Shown: one piece after another, positions 1-11,614 of the stretch
Position numbering within the stretch: position 1 is the stretch's first letter
How the letters are laid out: every line of letters begins with the position of its first letter
NCBI RefSeq assembly: GCF_009905375.1
Contig: NC_133655.1
Span: forward strand, 165,267,053-165,331,052
Length of the DNA: 64,000 nucleotides
Source: Apium graveolens
Lineage: Eukaryota; Streptophyta; Magnoliopsida; Apiales; Apiaceae
Direction: 5' to 3'
Made by a program: the position numbers and the translations under genes
The notes under the pieces: generated by a model
Databases searched by the model: none
Told to the model about the DNA's origin: nothing
Seen by the model: only the letters and a program-made list of their open reading frames with translations

Positions 1-110
1 AAATTTCAAGTGTTGCAGTGACTTTTAATGGATGAGCAACATCGGTCGAAATAGTAGTTAAGAAATTCAACAGATAATTGATGTTAAGCACATCCGTCGA
101 GATACAATCA

Positions 111-1507
111 CTAGTCGACGAATGAATAATATCCATCGAAATAGTAAAGAATGAATGAGTTTGGAGTTGAAATTATTGTAGAATCTATGCTGATTGATTT
201 TAGATTGTCCACAGATTTCTCGATATTTTCAGAAAGAAATGGCAAATGAGCCAACAAATCATCTAAAAGATGATGCCTACTTGCTTGAGATTTTAGTTCC
301 TCCAAGAGAGTTAAAGATGGAGAATCAGGAAATGATGTGTGAATCATGTCCACATCCAAAGAGTTAGTGGGTAAGTTTTGTTGAGGTGCTTCTATAGTAA
401 TAGATTTTGGCTGTGACTCCACATTTATTGGAGCCACATCAATCTGAATTTGAGAAGTTTCTATAACTGAGTCTTTGACTGCAGTTTGCACAGTGTATGC
501 ACCCTGTGTATCCCCAGTGTATTTAGATTTCTTCTTTCTTGTGTAAGTTTGAGGTTGGTCTGTGTCCCTAAGCCTTTTGGCTTGTGCTCTTGGCTGAAAG
601 ATTTGTTCAATAGTCACATCCTTTTAGGAAGATGTAACTAGTAATGAGCTTGATTCCTTATTAATCACTACAGTTCACCCTGTCCCTCACCCGCCTCACT
701 TGCCTTCACACTCCCCTCTATAGTTTTGGTAGTTTTTGAAACTAGTCCCTTTTTAGAGGAACTAGAGTGGGGTCTTTGAGACTTGGATTTAGAAACTTTT
801 CTTTTAGTGGCCTGGGTAGGCATCGGTTGGGTCAAACTCACAGATGTCATAGCCACACTTTTCTGCAAAGAAGTTTATGGTATATAAGTAGTAGAGACAG
901 TGGAACTTACCTCAATTACTTGAGGCCCATCCATGATTGGCAAGTAGATGAGAGGAACCTTACTGAGATTATTTTCCCTGTTCAAATCAGCAATAACTCT
1001 CCTCTCTTATACCCAACAATCTAACTTGTTTGTTGGGTTCTTAATAGGAAGAACTTTAGAAACATGGTTAGCCAACATCATAAAGAATCTAGCATAATAG
1101 ATGTTTTTGTTTCTTCTCTTAATATCTCCTAACTTATAACCTAACTCATACAAGATAGACTTACTAAAATTATAATACTTATCACTAAGTAGCATATAGA
1201 GCATCTTAACAAGTGAGTAAGTCACATCATCAAAGTTGCTTATTTTACCAGAAAATACTTTAATGAATGAATCACAAAGAAGGCTTCATTCCTTTATAAG
1301 GCTTTTCCTCCTAACCTCACCTAGCTTGGTGGGGTTATAAGAATAGCCCATAGTAGTAAGCATGACACTTACATTTGTGTCCATGTGTGGAACAAGTGTA
1401 TTATTATCAGGTAATTACAAACATGCTTGAATTTCATCATTATTTATGTAATAGTTATTACCTTTCAGAGAGAAGGCAATAGTTTTGTCCTTAGAACTGT
1501 ATACTGA
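111..1507 (-). pseudogene. Element A accessory (env-like) ORF, main part, broken
   Basis: This is the body of the extra ORF that follows pol in SIRE-type elements. Its function is unknown; such ORFs are often called env-like without proof. Read leftwards it includes segments with MDTNVSVMLTTMGYSY (about 1385-1335), LSDKYYNFSKSILYELGYKL, then YYARFFMMLANHV and NPTNKLDCWV (1225-1010), then a Ser/Lys-rich stretch (868-668) and a Lys-rich then acidic segment (617-111). The segments at 1225-1007 and 868-668 share one frame with stops between them; the 617-111 segment is in another frame, so at least one indel lies between. The N-terminus is at 29623-29423, beyond element B. The family resemblance is from memory of plant copia accessory proteins. 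Confidence 0.65.
1503..1507. other. Target site duplication of element B, left copy
   Basis: ACTGA directly precedes the 5' LTR of B. The same five bases directly follow the 3' LTR at 29418-29422. A 5-bp duplication is normal for LTR retrotransposons. Confidence 0.93.
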
Positions 1508-2069
1508 TGTTAGATATTTGAGATGTCATGTATAATATGATTTATGTTTAGTTTTCAGAACTTAACAACAGGATAAATCATGACTTACTGAAATCAGGAC
1601 TTACTGGAAGTCAGAACTTAATATCACAACTTAAAGACATATCAGAACTTAAGTGCGGGAGGACTTACAGTTAAGGAAGGAAGCTGATTTACAGAAGAAT
1701 ATCGAGACTAAATAAAAGAAGATATGCATGGAAAGAGTTAGAAGACTGGAAGACTTGTAGAAGATATCTGATTGATATATTTTAGGAGACAAAATTATAT
1801 TCCATATTAATTAGAAGTTATCTTATAACTGTGTACTATATAAACACAGACGTTGGGTTTATACTATATGTGTTATCATTATCGAGAAGATTATACATTG
1901 TAACATAGCAGCTCTTAGTGATGTTTGTTCATCACTGAGAGAGAACGGTTCCATTATAACAGAGTTTATCATATTGAATATATCTGTTTACTGTTACTTG
2001 TGTTCAAAGTCAATTTGATTGTAGTAACACTGTATTCAACCCCCTTCTATAGTGTTGTGTGACCTAACA
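1508..2069 (+). repeat. Element B 5' LTR
   Basis: It begins TGTTAG and ends CTAACA, a perfect 6-bp terminal inverted pair. It matches 23668-23957 plus 29139-29417 throughout its length. The first third carries repeated TCAGAACTTAA and TCAGGACTTAC motifs (about 1553-1670), related to the TTCTGAT words inside the element but in inverse orientation. Confidence 0.95.
1837..1843 (+). promoter_or_regulatory. TATA box in element B 5' LTR
   Basis: TATATAA lies about 230 bases before the LTR end. The same context recurs in the 3' LTR near 29185. Position and sequence fit the RNA polymerase II promoter of an LTR; activity is inferred. Confidence 0.6.
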
Positions 2070-2071
2070 AG

Positions 2072-2083
2072 TGGTATCAGAGC
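2072..2083 (+). other. Primer binding site of element B
   Basis: TGGTATCAGAGC starts two bases after the LTR end. This is the usual plant primer site complementary to the 3' end of initiator tRNA-Met. Confidence 0.93.
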
Positions 2084-2122
2084 TTATCTGTTAACACACA
2101 TACAGTAAAGATCCAAACAATC

Positions 2123-4457
2123 ATGTCTGAAGAAGCACAAACTCCAACCAAGCCCACCAAAACTGAAGAAACTCAAAAGACTCAAACCCACAGTCAATAT
2201 GAGACTATTAGGGTTCTCATATTGAGGCCTTCTGAGTATCCCATATGGAAAGTGAAGATGGCTATGTTTCTGGAAGCTACAGATCCAGAATATATTGACA
2301 TAATTAATGAAGGACCACATAAGCCTACCAAGCTCTCTATTGTAGTTGCTGATCAACCAGCAAATACCATACCAAAGGAGAAAGGTGAGTACACGGCTGA
2401 AGACATCTCATATATTGGCAAAGATGCAAAGGTAAGGCATTTGCTGCATATTGCCATTGATAATGTCATGTCAAACAGGGTAATACATTGCAAGACTGCA
2501 AAGGAGATATGGGAAGCTCTGGGGACAAGATGTCAGGGAACTGATGCAATCAAGAAGAACAGGAGGACTATACTCACTCAAGAGTATGAGCACTTTAACT
2601 CAAAAGCTGATGAGTCTTTAACTGACTTATATGACAGGTTTGTCAAACTCTTGAATGATCTGTCACTGGTGGACAAGGAATATGATTTTGAAGATTCAAA
2701 TCTAAAATTCCTTCTAGCTCTTCCTCAAAATTGGGATTTGAAGTCTACTACCATAAGAGACAACTATGACCTTACTGAAACTACTCTTAATGAAATTTAT
2801 GGTATGCTCAAGACTTATGAACTTGAGATGGATCAAAGGAGCAAAAGGCATGGAAGAAAGTCAAGGACAGTTGCTCTTAAGGCTGAGGAGGAATCTCCTA
2901 AAGTTGTTTCCTCAAAGAGGGGCAAAGGAAAGGCTCTCATCATAAAGTCTGATTCAGAGTCATCATATTCTAATGATGATGATTCAGAAACTGAAAGTTT
3001 ACCTGAGATGGATGCTGATGAAGAGATGATGAAATTGTGTGCTCTTATGGTGAAGGGTATCACAAAGATAGCCTACAGGAAATTCAGAAAAGGTAAGAAG
3101 TCTTCCAAGAAAAGTGGAAGTTCTGATAAGAAAGGGTTCAGAAAGTTTAAGGCAAGGGAGGAAAGTCTGACAGAGGAGACAACTCAAATGTCAAATTCTA
3201 CAACTGTGGTGAAAGAGGCCACATATCTCTTGACTGCAAGAAAGGAAAAAGTGACAAAGGCAAGGCACTTGTCACAAAGAAGAAAAGCTGGACAGACACT
3301 TCAGATTCTGAACATGAGGTGAACTATGCCCTGATGGAAGTCCTGAAACTGCTGAATTAAAGGTACCTCAAACAACTTATGCCTTTCATACTGATGATAT
3401 TACTGAGTTGAGGTTATATCTTAAAACCATGTTTATTAGTTATAGAGATCAGAGTTTAATATGTGATAGATTAACATCTGAAAATTCTGCTTATATAAAG
3501 AGAAATGATTATTTAGAAAATGAGTTAGTCTTACTTCATCAAACTAAGAAAGAAAAAGATGATGCTTTATATGTTAGGGATGAAGTGTTAAAATTAAATG
3601 AATCTCTAAGAGCTGACTTAGAAAAGGAAAGAGAGATTATCAGAACTTGGACTAACTCTGACAGAACAACTCAGAATTTATTAAGTAGTGGAAACTGGAA
3701 AGAGGACTTAGGTTAGGGAGATGATAAAAGTGAAAAAGGAACTGAACAAATTGTGCCCAATGTTGTTAAACAGACTGCTAAGCCAAAGGTATATCCTGTT
3801 AAGTTTGTAGCAAAAACTGTAAAGTCTGATTCTGAAAAGATGAAAGAATCTAGAACAGAAGTTAAGGATAAGTCAACTTCTGACAAATTAGAACAGGATA
3901 AACCAGCTGAAGTGAACATAGGCTTAATGACGAAGAAGCGGCTTAAGCATAAGTTGAAAGATATTAGGAATGTCAACAAGGTAAAGGATGCTAGGAAAAA
4001 TTGGAATGGAAAGGAAGGTGTGAAAAAAAATAATTATTATATGCCTGTTCCCAATGCTCCTAGAAAGAAATATTATAACTGTGGAAACTCTAACCATCTT
4101 GCTTCTTTTTGCAGGAAAAATACAGATCTAAACTTTTTAACTCCTAGATCAGGAGTTAAGAGTCAGTCTGTTAGGTTTAAGCCACAAAATCCTTGTTTTC
4201 ATTGTTGTAGTTTATGGCATTCCATTTATACTTATAAGGAATATCATAGTTTGTACTATGATTATTATCAAATAAAACCTTCTTTGAAGAAAGTTACTTT
4301 AATTCCTTCTAGTGTAAAGTCTGATGCAAAGTCTAATATAAACTCTGATAAACAGAATATTAACATAAACTCTGAAATTAAATACGCTGCAAATTCTACC
4401 AAACTTAAAAAGGCCAAAGGATCCAAGCAAGTATGGGTCCTTAAAACTAACCATTAG
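2123..4457 (+). pseudogene. gag: Element B gag, broken by frameshifts and stops
   Basis: It encodes the structural Gag of the particle. The first 340 codons or so (2123 to about 3150) are open and show the copia Gag core, with PIWKVKMAMFLEATDP near residue 37 and AKEIWEAL near residue 130. A frame change near 3150-3190 leads into a CCHC zinc knuckle around 3196-3240 in which the first cysteine is replaced by phenylalanine. A second frame change near 3330-3400 precedes a Glu/Lys-rich, probably coiled-coil stretch (3408-3716, stop TAG). The rest (3753-4457) holds a second, incomplete Cys-rich motif (YYNCGNSNHLASFC) and ends KQVWVLKTNH. This long Gag is typical of SIRE elements. The start is the first ATG after the primer site, followed by about 340 open codons. 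Confidence 0.85.
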
Positions 4458-4481
4458 TGGTCTTTGTGATTTCAGGGCAAC

Positions 4482-6132
4482 ATGAAAGATATCCTAGTGC
4501 TGGATAAGGGATGTTTAGGACATATGACTGGAAATAAAGCCCTGCTATCAGACTTGGTGGAGAAAGTTGGCCCCGGAGTTTCTTATGGAGATGGCAATAT
4601 GGGAAAAACTCTGGGATATGGCAATATCAATCTTGGGAATGTCATCATTGAAACAATAGCTCTTGTCTCAGGACTTAAACACAATCTGCTAAGTGTGAGT
4701 CAAATCTGTGACAGAGGTTATCATATGGATTTTTTTAAAGGACACTGTGAAGTTGTAAGCAATTCTACAGGAAAAGTGGTTCCGAAAGGTTACAGGCATG
4801 GTAACAATTATGAAGCCAGTCTTTCAATAAGTTTTGATGGTTCTGCAATCTGTCTGTTGAGTAGAGCATCAATTGAAGAAAGCAGGAATTGGCACAAAAG
4901 ACTCTCTCATTTAAATTTCAACAACATAAATGAGCTTGTAAAGAAAGATCTTGTGAGAGGACTGCCAAAATCAGTATTTGCTCCTGATGGCCTTTGTGAT
5001 TCATGTCAAAAGGAAAAACATGGAAAATCTTCTTTCAAGAGCAAAACTGAATCCTCAATTCTTGAGCCTTATCACCTATTGCATGTTGATCTATTTGGTT
5101 CAGTCAATGTCATGTCTATTATAAAGAAGCAATATGCTATGGTTATAGTGGATGAGTTCACAAGATACACTTGGGTGTATTTCTTGTACAAGAAAAATGA
5201 AACTGCATCTACTCTAACTGATCATATCAGACAGCTGGATAAGTTGGCAAAGATTTTGTTAAAATTATAAGAAGTGATATTGGCACTGAGTTCAAGAATT
5301 CAATCATGGAAGAGTTCTGCAAAGAGCATGGAATCAAACAGGAATTTTCTGCACCTAGAACTCCACAGCAAAATGGAGTTGTAGAAAGAAAGAACAGGAC
5401 TCTCATTGAAGTTCCATGAACTATGGTTGATAAAGCAAAGCTACCAACCTGCTTTTGGGCTGAAGCTGTGCAGACTGCTTGTTTTACACAGAATGTTACA
5501 CTCATAAAAAAGCATGTAAAACACCATATGAGTTGGTGAAGAAAAAGAAGCCATATCTGAAATACTTTCATGTATTTGGATGCAAGTGTTTTGTTCTTAA
5601 GACTCATCCTGAACAGCTGTCAAAATTTGATCTAAAAGCTAATGAAGGAATTTTTGTTGGATATCCACTTTCCACAAAAGCCTTCAGAGTCTACAATTTA
5701 AGAACAAGGTTGTCATGGAATCTATCAATGTATCTTTTGATGATAAGAAGATTTGGACTTGAAGATTTTAATGATCATGATCAACTGAGATTTGAAAATG
5801 AAGATTTAAACTCTGATACTGTAAATTCTGATGACTTAAACTCTGATCATGTAAGTTTTGAGGGGTTAAATTCTGATGTCACTCCAAAGGAAAATGCACA
5901 TGTCCAGGGGGGAGCAAGCTGAAGATCCTACCACAACTCAAGACTCTCAAGAAGCATCAGAACCTGTCCCTGGCTCTTCAAGTTCTGATTCATCAAGTTC
6001 TGATGAGCCAAATTCTGATAATTTTGGAAACTCTGATACTTCAAATCCTGAAGGATCTAACTCAATTTCTGAAGTCTCAGAGAGCATAACTACAGGGTGA
6101 GCATCATAAACTGCTAATGGAGATAGCAAGGA
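4482..6132 (+). pseudogene. pol: Element B pol, first part: protease and integrase
   Basis: It carries the aspartic protease and integrase of a copia element. The protease active-site triplet Asp-Ser-Gly reads Asp-Lys-Gly (LVLDKGCLGHMTG, about 4497-4535), so it is probably inactive. Integrase follows: the zinc-binding pair HKRLSH (near 4894) and CDSCQ (near 4999), first catalytic Asp in LLHVDLFG (near 5082), then a 1-nt frameshift near 5262. Beyond it come the second Asp and the Glu in NGVVERKNR, and a TGA near 5418. The C-terminal part (5479-5922) has YFHVFGCKCF and EGIFVGY. The linker (5800-6100) is Asn-Ser-Asp rich because the DNA word AAnTCTGAT is repeated. The gene is cut at 6132 by element C. 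Confidence 0.9.
6128..6132. other. Target site duplication of element C, left copy
   Basis: AAGGA precedes the C 5' LTR, and the identical AAGGA follows its 3' LTR at 17954-17958. Confidence 0.93.
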
Positions 6133-9100
6133 TGTAATATCCGAGAAAATTATGTGAATATTATATATTAAATAAATAAATTTGGTGTGTTTTATAAATT
6201 TAAAGTAATTATTGCCATGATATGAGATGTTATAGCTGTTATGTGTGTTTCTGTGCGGGCCAGAAAATTTTTTGATTGATTAAAATGTGTTTAAACTGCA
6301 ATTATATGAATCGATATGTAATTCGAACTCGTAATTATCTGCATATTTATTAAGGTACTCATTTTATTTCATTTTACGCTTGTTTCAATGCATTTTATGT
6401 ATTATTGGGTTTTTCTGGTAATTTAGGGATCGTTCCTATTTTTCAAAAATCATCGGACCGGGACCCCACCGGGACGACAAACCCCACAAAATCCGTGTTT
6501 TCATTTTTATAAAATTATTCGTATTTCAAATACCCTTTATTTTTGTATTTTTGAATTATTCGCAATTTTTGGGAAATTTTTACATTAATTTTGTATTTTA
6601 TTTTTTTTAAAATTATTCCCCGTAATTATTATTTTGGGGCCCTAATTATTATAATTAGGGGATAAAAGCACCCTTAATTTATTTTAGGGTATAATTTTTG
6701 TAAAAATATAAATAACCCATTATTTCTTTTTAATTCATTTTAAGTTCATTAAAAACAAAAATCAAGAATATAATTTTGTGGGTAAAATCTTGTCAAGAAC
6801 ACAAATCCAGTGATATTGGGAGTTCTAGGAATCCTCTGTTGATGCTCTACATACCAAAATCATCCTCTCGACGAGAGCTTTCTATTGGTATCAATATTTT
6901 GATTTCAGGTGCCGTAAATCGAAAAATCGATTTTTATACTTTTGTTCTTGAATTCGTTTTTGAGTTTTGCGTGATTGTTGATTGTTTTTGTTGTTACCAG
7001 TAGTTTTAGATGATGATTTTCAGTTGATTTGACTATAAGTTTGTGTTGTTTGATGCCCGGAAGGTTGAAGTCGAGCTCTAAGTTTTGTTTGTTTTTCAAA
7101 TTGATTTTACTGATTATTATGATGTTCTTGATGGTTGTTATTAATTTGAATAGATTAAGAATGATATTGGCTTTGATTTGGTACCAAAAATTCTGTTTTT
7201 CGTTTAGTTTTTGCGCCAGATTGTTCCTTTGAGCTCGCCGGCGTTCGGCTGAGACTCGACGGAATCGACGACTTTAACATCGATTTAAGCAGTTGATTGT
7301 TCTTGTGATGTTGTAAGTTGTTTTAAAACGAAAGCAGAGCAAAGAGCGAAGCTGGGCCATGTGTTTTGGCCGGAAATTGATCGCCGGAATCGGTTAAACC
7401 ATCGCCGAAATCTGGGGATTTCCCAGAAACCGGTGGGTGGTTCTTCCCGACCCGGTTGATTCTTTTAACCCGATTTCGACCCGGTCTCTTGACCAGGGTT
7501 CGATCGGTTTTCCCCCAACTGCAAACCCAAAAGTCTGTTTCTGCATTTACTTTTTATAATTTATTTTAATATCATTTTCTAAATTCCAAAAATCATTTAG
7601 TTTATATTTAAAAAAAAATCATTTACTTATTATTTTTAATTCTAAAAATTATTTTCTTAATTATTTTAAATTCCAAAAATTATTTTCTTTAATTATTTTC
7701 AAAAATACAATTTGATTTAATTATTTATAATTTATTTTAGTTAATTATTTATGAATTTAATTAATTGATTAAAAATTAATTAATTAATTGTATTTATAAA
7801 TAGTTAAATAAATGTAAATTATTTATAATTAATTCAAATAATTCCTAAAAATTATTTATAGGATTTTAAAAATTATATTTTGGTATTTAATAGTCAATTA
7901 ATATTATTATTAATTGATTTAAATCTATTTATTTCTTATTTTATTCATAATAATTAAACCGTTCGTCTGTTTAATACGAAACGAACGCGTAAATACTCAG
8001 AAAAATATTTCGATTTCAATGAAAACACTTTTGAGACCTAATTTCTTTTGGATTGCAATGCCATTTGATTTGTGTATTAGTTGAGTCGGTATTTGATCGA
8101 TAAATGCTAATATTGACCTTATTTTAATTCTGAACGCTATAGGACGTATCTTTTAATGATCTGACTTATGTATTACATGAATTATGTGATTACGTGTTAT
8201 ACGAATGCCATAATTATGTGTTACGTGACATACATGTTATTTGTTTACAGTTTTAAAATGCCATGCTAGTTATAAACGATTGGGTAGATGTCAAGACGTA
8301 TAGTTACGTCGATTGAGTTTGGTTCTGTCAATTAAGATAGTTCTTTTGTTTATAGAATTGAGTAGCAAGGAGTGCGGTCAAGTGTTAGACGGAGATAGTA
8401 GCCAGCAGCTATAAGCCAGGGTTTTAGTGAAAAGTTAGTGAGTATACCAGGCAAGTATTCTCCCCTATTCTAAATTCAGAATAGCTTATTATTTTACATA
8501 TCCAAATATAAGAACTATTTATGAATACTCTGATAGCATATTGAATATCAATACTCCTATATTTATTGACATTCTCTTATTCTAGCAATCATTTTGCTAA
8601 GAACCAATCTTTTGATTCGGTAGATAGTGAATAACTATACTATCCAGATATACTCTATATAGTGAAACTTTGAATTGAGATTAACGAATAACTAATTGTT
8701 CTGGTTATTTCGCCATCAGTTGTTGAGATAACTCCGGACCATGTGACATGGGGAGTTGAAGGGATAAGGATGTCATTAATCCGACTCCTTTAATCAAAAT
8801 TATTTTGTGAATTGATTCTTGGTTAGCGTAAGAGGCCGAGGCACCGGTCCAGCGTGAGTTATTATACAAAAGTGTAATATCTTGCTAGGTGAATATATGC
8901 CTTCTTCATGGATATCCAATAGGTACGGTATGGATGCGGGATATCGATACATATATTTACGGTATGACTGCGGGATACCGGTGTTGTTTCGTGACTAATC
9001 ATCAGGAACAACATAGTGCATAATTGTGTTTGATTAAATTGTCGCTTAAACTTTAAAGTTTATATCAGCTTGGACTCTTACTCAGATATTGTTATTGTTG

Positions 9101-9497
9101 TTCACTGACAAACTTTATATTACTTGCTGAGCATCTTTTCGCTCATACTTGTTTATTAATCTAATCTTTCAGCTAAACCGGAGCAGGCTTGAGTTCCAGG
9201 TTTGATTAGAGGTCAAGCGCTTGTAAATAGTTTGGTGTGTTTTCCAGGTAGATAGTTTGGGACGCTTGAATAGTATAAAGGTTTGTAATAAAATTTGAAT
9301 AAGTTGTAAAACTAATTAGACTTATGGTTTGTAATAACATTTGGTTTGTATTAGTGCATGTTCCATACTATAACCCGTGATCGATCCAGTTGCATGTAAG
9401 GGGTCATATTTATTATATTATTCCGCTATGATTATTTTATTTTGGTTTATTGGCTAGTGACCCCTAAATCTAGACCCCTGGCTTGGAGGGCGTCACA
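6133..9497 (+). repeat. Element C 5' LTR
   Basis: It begins TGTAATATCC and ends GGGCGTCACA and is matched end to end by 14584-17953. Layout: an AT-rich U3, a TATAAATA at 6707-6714, a CCGG-rich GC patch at about 7225-7520, a TAATTAATTA-rich tract at about 7550-7960, and two similar copies of a TACGGTATG...GCGGGATA motif at about 8930-8982. No gene is visible in it. Confidence 0.95.
6707..6714 (+). promoter_or_regulatory. TATA box in element C 5' LTR
   Basis: TATAAATA, repeated at the equivalent place in the 3' LTR (15157-15164). It is likely the start-site selector for the element's transcript; function is inferred. Confidence 0.55.
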
Positions 9498-9499
9498 GG

Positions 9500-9512
9500 T
9501 TGGTATCAGAGC
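9500..9512 (+). other. Primer binding site of element C
   Basis: TTGGTATCAGAGC begins two bases after the LTR end and fits initiator tRNA-Met priming. Confidence 0.92.
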
Positions 9513-10031
9513 TACAGGTTATGGTCACTGAAACAGGCTTAGAATTGTCATAGGTCAATCATAGGAAGATCACATAAGATAGGCGCGTGTAGTTTAGCTC
9601 TTATAGGATTAAATTTAGGTTATTGGGCTGGGTTATAGTTAAGTTGTTTAGGTTTCCTATTTTGCGTTTAGCCTTAGGCCTTTGTGTTATAGCCCTGCAA
9701 TTTTGTTAGTTTTGAGAATGGTAAGAAGTGATGAAAAGAGATTGGAAGGTTGTGTTGCAACCCTATCCAGTGTTTGTTGGTTTATTTGAGATTTTGAGCA
9801 AGGATTTAAAAGGTTTGGATTATTCTTCATAAATTTTCTTTGTGTTGTTATTCTCAAGATAATAAGCATGATTATGTGATAATCATGTCGCTTGTGACAA
9901 TATGGTAGCAAGTTTATGATATTTTGAGAAAAGATAATGTTTGAGAATTTTGATATGCTAAGGAATTGCTACATATTTGACATAATGTTTGACAAATTAT
10001 TATATATGTTGCTTGTTTTCTTACCAGAATA
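9513..10031 (+). other. Element C untranslated leader
   Basis: About 520 bases between primer site and gag start. I see no ORF or repeat of note. It would hold the packaging signal, but nothing in the sequence identifies one. Confidence 0.6.
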
Positions 10032-11252
10032 ATGGCACCAAAAAGAAGGAATAATTTTGGAGAGGATCGTACCGAGAGTCGGATGGATCCAGCGATTGTC
10101 CAGATGTTGGGAGTGATACAGCAGCAGATGTTACACCTTACGCAGCAGCAACAGCAGCAGCAACAGCAGCAGCAACAAGTAGCAGCATCACCTGCAGTGA
10201 CTTTCAAGCAGTTCCCAGCTGTAAAGCCACCTGAGTTCAAGGGAAGTGCTGATCCTGTGGAAGCCAATGCATGGCTTAAGGAAATGGAAAAGGCTTTTGA
10301 ATTAGTCGGAGCAGGGACTGAACAGAAGACCAAGTTTGCAAGTTACTTTCTGAAGGGCGAGGCAAACTATTGGTGGGAATCCACGCGAGCATTGGAAGGA
10401 GGAGAGTTTATAACTTGGGAAAGGTTTACCGAGCTGTTCCTGGAGAAGTATTTCCCGAGGTATATGAAGAATAAAATGGAGATTAAGTTCTTGAACCTGA
10501 CCCAGGGTGATCTTACCGTGGCTGAGTACGAGGCTAAGTTTACTGAGTTAGCGAGGTTCGTGCCAGACCAGGTTGATACAGATGAAAAGAAAGCAAGAAG
10601 GTTTGAACAGGGATTGAAGTTTTGGATTCAGAACAGAGTGGCCATGTTTGAGTTGACTTCATATGTGGCAGTGGTTCATAAAGCAATGTTGATTGAAAGT
10701 AGAAGTGACATGTCTCAGAAAGGAAAGGATGGGAAGAAAAGGAAAATAGAAACCTCAGGAGGAGGCCAGCAGCAAGGTAATTTCCAGAGCGGTTTCAATA
10801 AAAGGCCAAAATTTCAGGGTAATAGGAATATGGGATTCAGAATACCCCAATCAGGAAATGGAGGACAAGGCAACCGTTTTCAGAATTCAAATCAGCAGAG
10901 GCCCAATCGTCCACCAATGCCAGATTGCAAGTTTTGTGGCAGAAAACATTTTGGGATTTACAAAGCTAATTCTGTGTGCTACAAGTGTAATATGAAGTGA
11001 CATCATGCACATGAGTGCCGCAATCAGATGCAAGAAGTTACGTGTTTCCGATGTGGGAAGACAGGACATTATGCTAACAACTGCAAAGAGCAAGCACAAG
11101 GTGTAAAAGTTCCAAGGATTGCAGGACCATCATCTCAGGGTGTGCCAAGGATTGAAGGAGCTCCAGTCAAGAACCAGCCAAAAGCCAGAACATTCAATAT
11201 GACTATGCAGGATGCTGTTCAGAGTTCTGACGTGGTTGCAGGTAGCTTCTAG
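10032..11252 (+). pseudogene. gag: Element C gag, with an internal stop
   Basis: Gag starts MAPKRRNNFGEDR, the first ATG of the long frame, followed by a 12-residue glutamine run (10143-10178). The capsid-type Retrotrans_gag region lies near residues 75-200, including WLKEMEKAFEL, ANYWWES and FLEKYFPRYM. A basic Lys/Gly/Gln region follows, then zinc knuckles. A TGA at 10998-11000 falls inside the second Cys-rich motif; the frame then continues and keeps an intact CCHC knuckle (CFRCGKTGHYANNC, 11043-11084) until TAG at 11250-11252, where a frameshift moves the reading to protease. Length and domain order are normal for Tekay elements. Confidence 0.9.
10143..10178 (+). repeat. CAG/CAA trinucleotide run encoding polyglutamine in element C gag
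   Basis: Twelve consecutive Gln codons mix CAG and CAA. Copy number of such tracts tends to vary between element copies. Confidence 0.85.
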
Positions 11253-11614
11253 TCAACTCCGTAGATGCTAAAGTTCTATTTGATTCTGGAGCTACAAGGT
11301 CATTTATTTCTCAAGATTTTGTCAATAAACTGCGTTGTGAGGTTGAATTGTTAGAACAAGCATTAATGATAGAATTAGCTAATAAGAATCAAGTTCCCGT
11401 CGACCGAGTGTGCTCGAGGTGTGATATTCAGATAGAAGGACATCATTTCTATGCTAACTTAATACCTTTAAGTTGGGAGAATTTGATGTTATCTTAGGAA
11501 TGGATTGGTTGTTAGAAAATAACGCTCAGATTGATTGTAAAAATAGGAAAGTAAGACTTCAGAACCTGGATAGCAAAAAGAAAATAATATTTCGAGGGAA
11601 TAAGCGAAGCGTAT
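11241..11614 (+). pseudogene. pol: Element C protease, frameshifted
   Basis: Retroviral-type aspartic protease. The active site reads LFDSGATRSFIS (Asp at 11282-11284), so the catalytic triplet is intact. A frameshift separates it from gag near 11241; a second 1-nt change near 11470 moves the frame before the EFDVILGMDWL segment (11473 on). A small deletion with a further frame change near 11600 joins it to the RT segment. The frames were identified by comparison with the usual gypsy protease-to-RT order. Confidence 0.85.

Larger units (their letters stand above)
1..1507 (-). mobile_element. Element A, left piece: SIRE-type Ty1/copia retrotransposon, accessory-ORF region
   Basis: This is the 3' part of a minus-strand copia element whose pol lies at 30180-33435. 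The two pieces are separated by element B. The assignment rests on the reading frame of the accessory ORF, which continues from 29423 into 1507 once B and one copy of its 5-bp duplication are ignored. The last 130 bases carry several variants of a short motif like ATCCGTCGAGAT or its complement, which also occurs at 29830-30050 and 31920-32010. A's 3' LTR should lie left of base 1. Confidence 0.8.

Noticed and set aside
9914..10333. Minus-strand ORF with a run of cysteines
   Set aside because: It is the antisense of the CAG/CAA run in C gag, and no independent motif supports it.
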